Positions 1 to 7,263 of a DNA stretch of 64,000 nucleotides are shown piece after piece (the stretch's first letter is position 1; the number at the start of each line of letters is the position of its first letter). Origin of the DNA: Jiella mangrovi (GTDB lineage Bacteria > Pseudomonadota > Alphaproteobacteria > Rhizobiales > Rhizobiaceae); NCBI RefSeq assembly GCF_017815135.1, contig NZ_JAGJCF010000011.1, positions 1-64,000 on the forward strand. Reading direction: 5' to 3'. Made by a program: the position numbers and the translations under genes. The notes under the pieces were generated by a model, which was given only the letters and a program-made list of their open reading frames with translations, was not told where the DNA came from and did no database searches.

Positions 1-463
1 GCGATGCGGAACAAGCGTGCATAACCTAGGACTTCAAAGCTGACATTCAGACATCATGCAGCATTCGTCGCTGTGGGCTCGAAGCCGCCATTCGCTGCGA
101 ACTCGGTGTACGGCAGCACTGGGTCGACTGCAGAACGGCAGCTTCTCGGCTCTATCGCCCCAAAGCCGACCGTCTCCTTCCGGCCCGACCCTGCCGATAC
201 CGGAACGACGGGGTAGAATGGAAAGCGGAATGGCAGCTCTCGGGCGTTCGCCGACTAAAACGGACATGGGTCGGTTTTGGAAAGGTAGATAAGCCGCCAC
301 TAGTGCGCCCCAGAATTTTACACCATGTCACCCGCTTCGCGAGCATGCCGCGCAATCTCCCGCAGATTTCTTGCTCTCCATACGTTATTGTTAGCTGGGT
401 ACTTTATCTTGGATAAGTCCGCTTAAATCTCGCACGCTCACAAGTCGGGCATCGACGGAACGT
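1..463. other. Gene-free stretch
   Basis: Several short open frames occur on both strands here, but none has a convincing ribosome binding site, a recognisable domain or a neighbour with which it would form an operon. I see no repeat or RNA gene. The DNA is probably non-coding or decayed. Confidence 0.4.
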
Positions 464-556
464 GTGCCTTCACTGGATCTTACAGCCTTGCGTAAAGACA
501 CATGTCGATGTCCCGATTTCTTTGGGCCGCTCCGATGTCTGCGCAGGAGCTTCCCG

Positions 557-753
557 ATGATCACAGACAGACGCTCGATCCTGATAGGCCTCGTTCTCGT
601 CGCCGCGGCCCCGGTTGCGTTGATGACACGTGCGTCCGCCGCCATGCCTCCCCGTGAATTTAGCCGACGTGAAGCTCGCCGCCGATTTCTATAACGCAGG
701 ATTTTGCGGTGACCGATCTCAAGTCCGCGTTCGCAGGTACGATCTCCAACTGA
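557..753 (+). pseudogene. Possible remnant of a small exported protein
   Basis: An ATG at 557 opens a frame starting MITDRRSILIGLVLVAAAP, which looks like an export signal: charged start, hydrophobic core and an Ala-rich end (ASAA). The frame turns Arg-rich and stops at 694. A different frame then reads a short segment ending DLKSAFAGTISN with a stop at 751-753, immediately before a strong terminator at 757. A gene end next to a terminator together with a signal-peptide start in another frame suggests one small secreted protein broken by a frameshift. I do not recognise the family. It could also be chance. Confidence 0.3.
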
Positions 754-756
754 ACT

Positions 757-786
757 AAAAGGCGCGGCTTGAACGCCGCGCCTTTT
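757..786 (+). terminator. Intrinsic terminator, probably bidirectional
   Basis: A perfect 12-bp inverted repeat, AAAAGGCGCGGC and GCCGCGCCTTTT, flanks a 6-nt loop. The stem ends in a run of four T on the plus strand and, by symmetry, on the minus strand. It overlaps the longest possible start of the downstream hydrolase gene (769), which argues that this gene starts later, at 850. Confidence 0.75.
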
Positions 787-849
787 CATAACGCAGGCCG
801 TTACAATTTGACGGCTGTTTCGCGGTTGCGCCAAGCAAGGAACACGACA

Positions 850-1635
850 GTGACTTTGAACTTCGTTCGCCAAGGCAAAGGCCCCAAACTTCTCCTGGTC
901 CATGGCTTGGGTGGGACGTGGCGGTCCTGGAGCACGATCCTTCCGGCTTTGTCGAAGGCGCGTGAGGTGACCGCGATCGATCTCCCCGGACATGGCGAAA
1001 CACCCGCGGCGGCAGACAGCGGCACCTTAGGCGGCCTCGCTGAAAGCGTTGAGCGTTTCATCCTGGACCAGGGGCTGGAGGGCGTCGACATCGTCGGCAG
1101 TTCGCTCGGGGCGCGGATCGTCTTGGAGATGGCATGCCGCGGCAGGGTCGGTGCCACTGTCGCCTTGGACCCTGGCGGTTTCTGGAGAGGCTGGGAGCGC
1201 ACCTACTTCCGGACGACGCTCTCGGCTTCGATCCGTCTTATCCATGGACTGCGTCCGGCGCTGCCGAGGCTTTCACAGTCCGCGGTGATGCGGAGCGCGC
1301 TTTTGGCGCAGCTCTCGGCAAGGCCTTGGCGCCTGGATGGGAAGGTTGTCGCAACCGAACTGCAAAACTTTGCCAGCACGAAGACCTTCGCCGCCCTCGT
1401 GCACGATCTGGCGATAGGGCCTGAGCAAAAAGGACCGGCGGCCGATCCGGCCCGTCCTCTCGTCATCGGCTGGGGCCGCCAAGACCGTCTGTGTCTGCCG
1501 CGACAGGCCGCTCGCGCTCAGGAGGCCTTCCCATCCGCCAGGCTGCACTGGTTCTCCAAGTGCGGTCACTTCCCGATGTGGGACCGCCCGGACGAGACGG
1601 TGCAACTCATTCTTGAGACGACGGGCACCCACTGA
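850..1635 (+). CDS. Alpha/beta hydrolase
   Basis: Predicted cytosolic serine hydrolase of 261 residues, substrate unknown. The chain has the fold's usual signposts: an oxyanion-hole HGLGG at residues 18-22, a nucleophile elbow GSSLG with Ser85, an acidic residue in GWGRQD, and a C-terminal histidine in KCGHFPMW. The GTG at 850 is preferred because the longer in-frame start at 769 lies inside a transcription terminator, because AAGGAA precedes 850 at a workable distance, and because homologous hydrolases start near the first beta strand. It stands alone between a terminator and decayed genes. It could be an esterase, haloperoxidase-like enzyme or C-C hydrolase; the sequence does not decide. 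Confidence 0.8.
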   Translation: MTLNFVRQGKGPKLLLVHGLGGTWRSWSTILPALSKAREVTAIDLPGHGETPAAADSGTLGGLAESVERFILDQGLEGVDIVGSSLGARIVLEMACRGRVGATVALDPGGFWRGWERTYFRTTLSASIRLIHGLRPALPRLSQSAVMRSALLAQLSARPWRLDGKVVATELQNFASTKTFAALVHDLAIGPEQKGPAADPARPLVIGWGRQDRLCLPRQAARAQEAFPSARLHWFSKCGHFPMWDRPDETVQLILETTGTH

Positions 1636-1937
1636 GAGTGTCAAAGAATGCGGAAGTCGACTGCAATGGACACTTGTCTGTCACTTGCGTCTGCTAGCGG
1701 CGGCAGAACCCCTTCTGGCCACCAGCTAAGACTGGTTCGCGGGGCAGCATCTCGCGCGAAGGATGTCTGCTCTGCGGAGCGATAGCCTCAAGCAGTCAGC
1801 AGCCGCTATGGGTCGACTGGTGGCATTCGGGCGGAGGCTGACGACCACTGCTTGTGACCGTACACCGGCGCATCTCAGAGCCAAGACGTTCTAGCGGCGG
1901 ATTGTGCACGACGCGCGACCCGGTGCAGACGCGCTAA
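1636..1937. other. Gene-free stretch before a decayed gene
   Basis: No open frame here shows a recognisable protein. The stretch runs into the glycosyltransferase remnant and may hold its unrecognisable 5' part, since that family normally has an N-terminal half that is missing here. Confidence 0.35.
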
Positions 1938-2463
1938 AACGCGCGCGCGGCCCCGGAGCTCGGCCAGAACCACGAGATCATCGTCGTTCTGACGGGAGGC
2001 GGTGGCGCGGGCACGCCCTACGCACCGCTGACCGTCGGAGCACGAGCCCTGCCGGAGGCCGAATGGCTGGTGCTCGGGCCGACGCTGTAGGCGGGCCACG
2101 AGACGAACTTCGCCAATCTGAAGGAACTGGGTTGGGTGGCGAACGTCACTGACTGTCTGGCAGCGGCCGATATCGTCATCGCTTCGGCGGGCGACAATAC
2201 GATCACCGAGATCGCGCGGGTCGGAAGGCCGCTCGTGGTCATGCCGGAATAGCGCTATTTCGGCGAACAGGCGCGCAAGGCCGAGGCCCTCGCCCGTCTT
2301 AGAGCCGCGGTTCACGCCCCACGCTGGCCGGGCGATATAGCCGGTTGGCAACAGATGATGGCCGAGGCGCGAACCCTCGATCCAGCTCGCCAGACGCCGC
2401 TCTACGATCCGGATGCCGCTAGGAAAGCCGCCGGTTAGCTGGAAAGCCTGACCGACGAGCGGA
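1938..2463 (+). pseudogene. Decayed family 28-like glycosyltransferase (C-terminal half)
   Basis: One frame on the plus strand reads as the C-terminal, nucleotide-sugar-binding half of a MurG-like (GT28/GT-B) glycosyltransferase: a glycine-rich IVVLTGGGGAG segment, then ELGWVANVTDCLAAADIVIA, then ASAGDNTITEIARVGRPLVV, a site where the family binds UDP-sugar. The frame is interrupted by three TAG codons at 2088, 2250 and 2436. The second lies in PE*RYFGEQ and the third in AAG*LESL, both places where Trp would be natural, so single transitions explain them. A TAA at 1935 bounds it upstream and the N-terminal half is not recognisable. There is no frameshift over more than 500 bases, so decay looks recent. 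It would once have made a surface polysaccharide or glycolipid. Confidence 0.75.
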
Positions 2464-2490
2464 TCGACCGGTGGAAGATTGGCGATTTCG

Positions 2491-2688
2491 CCCGCCAGAA
2501 AACCGATCCGCCACAAACGAGATCGAAGCCTCGCCCGAGCCGAACTCCCGGTCGAGCGCATCGAGACAGGCGCCGACCCGCTCCGCGTCGTTGCGGACCG
2601 GAACGCAGGCGACGTGGCGCACGGTATCGGGCGGCAGCGATCCTTCCCGCTGAAGCAATTTGCCACCGGTCGGCGATGAGATCGGCAA
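2491..2688 (-). pseudogene. Possible family 2 glycosyltransferase fragment
   Basis: On the minus strand a frame beginning MPISSPTGGKLLQREG contains VRHVACVPVRNDAERVGACL, which resembles the first strand and helix of GT2 glycosyltransferases (the VPVRNE...L..CL..L pattern). After about 66 residues the frame becomes low-complexity and Arg-rich, with no DxD motif. I read it as the N-terminal stub of a decayed GT2 gene that converged on the GT28 remnant. The similarity rests on a short stretch. Confidence 0.4.
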
Positions 2689-2936
2689 TCGGCATCCGAG
2701 GCCTCTTCGAGATCAACCAGAGATCGACGAAATCGATCCAAATCCCGGCAAATCTCGGGCTGAAGGGACCTGGCATTCCGCGCCGTCGCCCGTGGCCTGA
2801 GTACGTCCAAAGCTGTGGTACGTGATCGCGGAGCGCTCGGGCCATATCGATCGACTTCGAACGGTTAACCGCCCGATCCCGGCGAGAGGATGGGCGACGG
2901 ATGTGTTGAATCACCGCCGCCGCTGATGGCCGTGCG

Positions 2937-3353
2937 TCAGGCGAGCTCGAAACGGATCGGCTGAGCGCCCTTCCACAGAACCGTCGTGCCGAGATCGTGC
3001 AGTCTGTCGAAATTCGAAGTCAGAGTAATGAAGTGATTGCCGGCGAGCTGGCCCATCTTGGACGAGAAATCGACGCCGCCATAAGCGAGCAGGATTTCGG
3101 TTTCGCTAATCCCGCCGGGATAAAGGATGATGTGGCCGGGAGCTGGATGGCTCGTGTGGTTTTCGTAGGAAACGCCGAAGTCCGTGTCACCGAGCGGCAC
3201 CCAGACGCCCTCGCCGCTCCAGCGCACATGCACGATCTGGCTCTCGAAAGGCAGATGCTGAAGGAAGGCGGCGCAAGTCTTCGGCGCGAGTTCGGTTTCG
3301 AGACGCGCGTCGAATGTGAAGTCGCCGGCGGTGATCTTGAGAGCTTTCGGCAT
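2937..3353 (-). CDS. DUF3830 family (cyclophilin-like) protein
   Basis: A 138-residue protein matching the DUF3830 pattern as I know it: an N-terminal beta-rich KITAGDFTFDARLETELAP, then SQIVHVRWSGEGVWVP, and the conserved-looking HPAPGHIILYPGGISETEIL. The family has a cyclophilin-like fold and no established activity. It is the last gene of the minus-strand run that starts at 10221, 54 bases after the M20-like gene. AAGGA lies just upstream of the ATG. The recurrent neighbourhood of such proteins with M20 hydrolases and amino-acid transporters suggests a role in handling the same substrate, which is inference. Confidence 0.75.
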   Translation of the reverse strand: MPKALKITAGDFTFDARLETELAPKTCAAFLQHLPFESQIVHVRWSGEGVWVPLGDTDFGVSYENHTSHPAPGHIILYPGGISETEILLAYGGVDFSSKMGQLAGNHFITLTSNFDRLHDLGTTVLWKGAQPIRFELA

Positions 3354-3407
3354 GTTGGTCCTTATTTTGCTGAGATCTTTGGAGTTCGCATAGAGGCTAG
3401 GGAACGC

Positions 3408-4763
3408 TCAGCCGTCCGGGCGCACGCCACACCATGCGGCGATGATCCGGGCCGTGACGGCGACGTTGCGGTGAAAATCAGCGACGTCGACCCATTCATC
3501 ATGGCCGCCGGCCATGGTCAGGCCGCCGCAGAGCGGACCGTAGCCGACGGTCGGGATGCCCCGCTGGACGACCGGGTTGCGGATGTCGCTGGAGGTGTGC
3601 AGCGAATTGACCTCGGGCCGCGCGCCGGCCTCTGACAGCGCGCCTTCGACAAGTCGGTAGAGGTAGCCGTTTCGGTCGGTCTCGGCGGCGCTCACGCCCG
3701 CAGTCCAATCAATCCGAGGCGGATTTTCGCGAAGCCAGGAGGAAACATCTCCGGCACGCCCGATCGCGGCGGCGATCTCGCCTTTTGCGGCATCCAGATC
3801 TTCGCCCGGGATAAGCGACATCGCCGCCCGCAGCCGGCAAGTCTTTGCAACGCGCGGCGAGCCGCCGTCCGCGCCATGGTCGACACGGGTGATCAGAAGA
3901 TTGGTCGAGCGACCGACCGCCGCTTCGAGCAGCGGATGGCGGACGCGTTCGCCGCGCTCGGCGTCGAGCGATTTCAGGGCCGAGGCAACGGCCATCATCT
4001 CGGTAAACGGATCGACGGCGAGATGGGCAAAGGCCGTGTGGGCGGGCTCGTTCGTCTCGGGCAGGCGCCCTTCGACGGTGACTTCAAACTCGATCTGCCC
4101 CGGCGCGAACGCCTTGATCTCGTCGAGGCCTCTGCCGGATTCGGCCGGATGAAGATAGATGGCGGCGTCCGCAACGAGGCCGCGATGGAGTGCGGCGGCG
4201 ATCCCCCGGCGATGGCTCTTCGACGGTGCCGAGACGAGGCTGAGCGGCGCGGCCGGGGCAAGGCCGGCGGCCTTCAGGACGGCGAGGCTCTGCAGCATGA
4301 TGGCAATGCCGGCGAGATCGTCAGCGACGCCCCAGCCGGTGATGCAGCCATCCGAGACCGTTGCGGTGAATGGATCAGTCGCCCATGCCGGCGTCTCACG
4401 ATAAGGCTCGGGATCGGGATGCGAGAAAAGGAGCAGGCTCCGGCCGGTCTCTCCCGTCCCTTTAGCGGTTTGCCCAACGAGGCAGCGCTCGCGCTGATGT
4501 GCGCCGGGCTGCTCCGCGGCGAATTCGGCGATGAGCGGCACGTCTGCCGGATCATAATCGAAGCTCTCGTCGTCGAGCCCCAGCGCCTTCATCTCACTGC
4601 CGATCACCGCCTCGATCGCTTCTCGGCCTTCTTTTGCCGCAGCGATCAGGCGCTTCAGAAGATCGAGGCTCGCCGCTTCGATGCCCTCGGCGGCCTTCCG
4701 GATGATCTCGGAGGTCAATGCGTCGAGCGGCGTTGCGCCGCCTGTCTTCGCCGGATCGCTCAT
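3408..4763 (-). CDS. M20-family metallohydrolase-like protein, catalytic Glu apparently missing
   Basis: A 451-residue member of the M20/ArgE-DapE fold. The metal-site motifs are partly kept: FSHPDPEP gives His115 and Asp117, and GWGVADDLAG gives the bridging Asp (148/149). Where active M20 enzymes have the EE pair (catalytic base and metal ligand), this protein reads APSKSHRRG at about 179-187, with no acidic residue. HPAESG at 205-210 and AGGHDEW near the end could supply other ligands. It may be a divergent hydrolase with a rearranged site or a non-catalytic binding protein. Its ATG overlaps the stop of the upstream GntR gene in ATGA, so the two are translationally coupled. Confidence 0.75.
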   Translation of the reverse strand: MSDPAKTGGATPLDALTSEIIRKAAEGIEAASLDLLKRLIAAAKEGREAIEAVIGSEMKALGLDDESFDYDPADVPLIAEFAAEQPGAHQRERCLVGQTAKGTGETGRSLLLFSHPDPEPYRETPAWATDPFTATVSDGCITGWGVADDLAGIAIMLQSLAVLKAAGLAPAAPLSLVSAPSKSHRRGIAAALHRGLVADAAIYLHPAESGRGLDEIKAFAPGQIEFEVTVEGRLPETNEPAHTAFAHLAVDPFTEMMAVASALKSLDAERGERVRHPLLEAAVGRSTNLLITRVDHGADGGSPRVAKTCRLRAAMSLIPGEDLDAAKGEIAAAIGRAGDVSSWLRENPPRIDWTAGVSAAETDRNGYLYRLVEGALSEAGARPEVNSLHTSSDIRNPVVQRGIPTVGYGPLCGGLTMAGGHDEWVDVADFHRNVAVTARIIAAWCGVRPDG

Positions 4764-5464
4764 AGCCGCGCCATCGCTGCGAGGACGTCGTTGGTCAGGC
4801 TGCGGATATGGGCCTGCATCGAGGCCCGCGCCCGCTCCGCGTCACCGGATCGCAGTGCCGCGATGATGGCGATGTGCTCCTCGGTATCCGGTCGAAAACG
4901 CGAGGGCAGGCCGGACAGTTCGTAAAGCCGGGTGGTGATGCGCAGCGAGGCGATCATCGCGGCCATCACGTCGTTGCCGGACGCCTCGGCGATCATCTCG
5001 TGCAGCTCTTCATCCGCCGCCCAATGCACTTCTGCCGGCACGTCCGGATCGTCCTGCAGGGCCAGCATCCCCCGCTCGACCTTTTCCAGCTCATGAGGGG
5101 AGATGGCCGTCACGGCGGTTGCGATCGCCTCACCTTCCAGAAGCTCGCGCAGGCGCATGCTCTGGAAATATTCGCGGTTGGAGACGAGCCGAACCCGAAA
5201 AGGCTGGTTCATCTCTTTCTGGATCAGGCCGGCATTCTGGAGAAGAAGCAGAGCCTCGCGCACCGGCGTGCGGGAGATTTCGAGCTCGGCCGCGAGCTTT
5301 TCTTCCGACAGGATATCGCCACCCGGTAGGCGCCGCTCCATGATCATCGCGCGGATGGCGCCATAGGCCTTGCGGCCAAGGCTTTCACCGTCGCTCGCCA
5401 CTCGCTTGCGCTTTTCGGGCGCTGCCGCGTTCTCTTCGTCGTGGGCCATGCTGCGCCGGACCAT
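4760..5464 (-). CDS. GntR/FadR-family transcriptional regulator (FCD domain)
   Basis: A 234-residue DNA-binding repressor. Residues from about 25 to 90 form the winged helix-turn-helix, with LSEEKLAAELEISRTPVREA as the recognition region. The C-terminal half is an all-helical FCD ligand domain with the usual acidic/His pattern (DEELHEMIAEASGN, then EEHIAIIAALRSGDAERA). The ATG at 5464 is chosen because GGAGAAG stands just upstream; the frame runs further upstream but only as low-complexity sequence. It is encoded inside the operon it probably controls. A candidate operator is the palindrome at 10279-10286 in the divergent promoter region. The ligand is likely the imported amino acid or an intermediate. 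Confidence 0.88.
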   Translation of the reverse strand: MVRRSMAHDEENAAAPEKRKRVASDGESLGRKAYGAIRAMIMERRLPGGDILSEEKLAAELEISRTPVREALLLLQNAGLIQKEMNQPFRVRLVSNREYFQSMRLRELLEGEAIATAVTAISPHELEKVERGMLALQDDPDVPAEVHWAADEELHEMIAEASGNDVMAAMIASLRITTRLYELSGLPSRFRPDTEEHIAIIAALRSGDAERARASMQAHIRSLTNDVLAAMARL

Positions 5465-5481
5465 GCCTCTTCTCCTGCCGA

Positions 5482-6522
5482 TCAGCTCAGGAAGCTCAAA
5501 AGCCGCGCCGGGGTCTGCACCAGCAGCTGATCGAGTTCGCTGTCCGAAAAGCCCCGCCGGCGCGCGAGCGGCGCGACATGGGCGATGAGATGTCCGTACC
5601 CGTGACCACCATAAGCGAGCAAGCGGGTTCGGGTGCAGATGTCGTGAGAGACCGCGATCTGGTTGAGATAACCGCGCTCGATGAGGGCCCGGATCAGATC
5701 GAGCCGCATATAGTCGGTCGGCAGGTCGAGATCGACGCCGCCCATCCAGTATTGCGACGTCTCGATGCCGAAGAAATCCCATTCGAGAACGAAGCCCCGC
5801 TCGAGAAGGGCAATCAGGCGGTCCCGGTCGAAGATCGTGCGGTCCATGTGGCCGATGACCGTGCGTTCGGGATCGCCGCCTGCGGCAATCACGATCTCGG
5901 CGATCTCGGCGGGCGCATCGGGATGGCGACCCGGATGGATGGTCAGGGCAGCACCGGTGGTCTGCTGCGCTTTCGCCGCGGCGGCAAGGATGCGGCGCTC
6001 GGTCGGCGTGACCGGCCAGGAACAGCCGATCTCGCCGATGATGCCACAGCGGATATTCGTGCCCCAGGCGCCTTGCAGCACCTGTCTTTCGATCTCGGCC
6101 TGGATCGTGTCCTGATCCATCCCGTCGATCTCGGGCGACAGATAGGCCTGCGTGTACCAGCCAGCGCCGAGAATGACATGGACGCCGCTTTCTCTCGACA
6201 GGGCCGCAAGCCGCTCCGACTGGGGCGCCATCCCGCCGACGGTGAGTTCGACGATCGTGCCGCCGCCGGCGGCCGAGAAGTGCTCGAGATCCAGCTCAGC
6301 GGCCGCGTCGTCGTCGAGAAACATGTTCTCCGGAACGCGATTCTGGAAGTAGTCGACCGCAAAGCGGTTCGCCATGGTGATGGGCCCCGACCCTAGTCCA
6401 TGCGCTGGTGAGCCGCGATCGCCCGGCGCGCGCAGATCGCACAATATGTGCTCGTGCATCAGCGTGCGGCCGAGCTCGGCCGCCGCTATCCGTCCCGTCA
6501 CGGTCTGGGCGAAGCCTCCCAT
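5482..6522 (-). CDS. Phosphotriesterase-family metallohydrolase
   Basis: A 346-residue TIM-barrel amidohydrolase of the phosphotriesterase family (COG1735 type). Visible ligands: HEH at residues 23-25, His196 in LTIHPG, His225 in VIGHMDRT, and Asp294 in AVSHDICT. At the position of the carboxylated lysine in true phosphotriesterases it has Glu164 in GIIGEIG, as in the PHP/YhfV-like branch, so phosphotriester hydrolysis is unlikely and a lactonase or N-acyl hydrolase role is more plausible. An ATG at 6522 and a GTG at 6525 are adjacent; I prefer the ATG, with AGG eight bases upstream. It lies 9 bases after the ATPase gene and 17 before the GntR gene. Confidence 0.85.
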   Translation of the reverse strand: MGGFAQTVTGRIAAAELGRTLMHEHILCDLRAPGDRGSPAHGLGSGPITMANRFAVDYFQNRVPENMFLDDDAAAELDLEHFSAAGGGTIVELTVGGMAPQSERLAALSRESGVHVILGAGWYTQAYLSPEIDGMDQDTIQAEIERQVLQGAWGTNIRCGIIGEIGCSWPVTPTERRILAAAAKAQQTTGAALTIHPGRHPDAPAEIAEIVIAAGGDPERTVIGHMDRTIFDRDRLIALLERGFVLEWDFFGIETSQYWMGGVDLDLPTDYMRLDLIRALIERGYLNQIAVSHDICTRTRLLAYGGHGYGHLIAHVAPLARRRGFSDSELDQLLVQTPARLLSFLS

Positions 6523-6531
6523 CACCCCGGC

Positions 6532-7260
6532 CTAGTGCTTCAGGATCTTGTCGAGGAACTGGCTCGCCCGTTCCGAACGCTCGGTGGTGAAGAACTCGTC
6601 GCCGGTGCAGTCCTCGACGATCTCGCCATTGTCCATGAAGACGACCTTCTTCGCGACCTTGCGGGCAAAGCCCATCTCGTGGGTCACGCAGACCATGGTC
6701 ATGCCTTCGTTGGCGAGCTGCACCATCACCTCCAGCACCTCGCTGATCATTTCCGGATCGAGCGCCGAGGTCGGCTCGTCGAAGAGCATGGCGACCGGGT
6801 CCATGGCGAGGGCCCGCGCGATGGCGACACGCTGCTGCTGGCCGCCGGAAAGCTGGATCGGATATTTGCGGGCCTGATCGGCGAGACCGACGCGTTCGAG
6901 CAGCGCCTCGGCCTTTTCCGTCGCTTCTCCCTTCGAGCGGCCGAGAACCTTGCGCTGGGCGATGGTCAGATTGTCGATGATCGACAGATGCGGGAAGAGC
7001 TCGAAGTTCTGGAAGACCATGCCGGTCTTCGCTCGCAGCTTGGCGAGGTCGGTGCCCTCGGCCCACACATCGGTTCCTGCCACCGTGATGCGGCCGGAAT
7101 CGATCGGCTCCAGACCGTTGATCGTCTTGATCAGCGTCGATTTTCCCGAGCCCGACGGCCCGCAGACGACGACGACCTCGCCGCGTTCGACGGTGGTGGA
7201 GCAGTTTTTCAGGACCTGAAACTTGCCGAAGGACTTGGAGACGTTGTCGAGCGTGATCAC
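6532..7260 (-). CDS. Polar amino-acid ABC transporter, ATP-binding protein
   Basis: A 242-residue GlnQ/HisP-type ATPase with Walker A GPSGSGKST, Q-loop FQNFELFPH, signature LSGGQQQR, Walker B LFDEPTSALD and the switch His in VCVTHEMGF. It energises uptake at the inner membrane. The start is a GTG with AAGGAG seven bases upstream, located in the last codons of the preceding oxidoreductase gene, so translation is coupled. No permease or binding protein lies on this strand nearby; its partners are probably the plus-strand genes at 11328-13007, across the shared promoter region. Confidence 0.93.
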   Translation of the reverse strand: MITLDNVSKSFGKFQVLKNCSTTVERGEVVVVCGPSGSGKSTLIKTINGLEPIDSGRITVAGTDVWAEGTDLAKLRAKTGMVFQNFELFPHLSIIDNLTIAQRKVLGRSKGEATEKAEALLERVGLADQARKYPIQLSGGQQQRVAIARALAMDPVAMLFDEPTSALDPEMISEVLEVMVQLANEGMTMVCVTHEMGFARKVAKKVVFMDNGEIVEDCTGDEFFTTERSERASQFLDKILKH

Positions 7261-7263
7261 TAT

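Noticed and set aside
769-849. Longer start of the alpha/beta hydrolase gene
   Set aside because: The start at 769 lies in the loop of an intrinsic terminator, and the added residues are not typical of the family.
2088-2438. TAG recoding in the glycosyltransferase frame
   Set aside because: The N-terminal half is missing and a TAA lies just upstream, so simple pseudogenisation is the better explanation.
1875-2810. 311-residue minus-strand open frame
   Set aside because: It is antisense to the glycosyltransferase remnant, Arg/Ser-rich and without domain or ribosome binding site. GC-rich DNA gives such long shadow frames.
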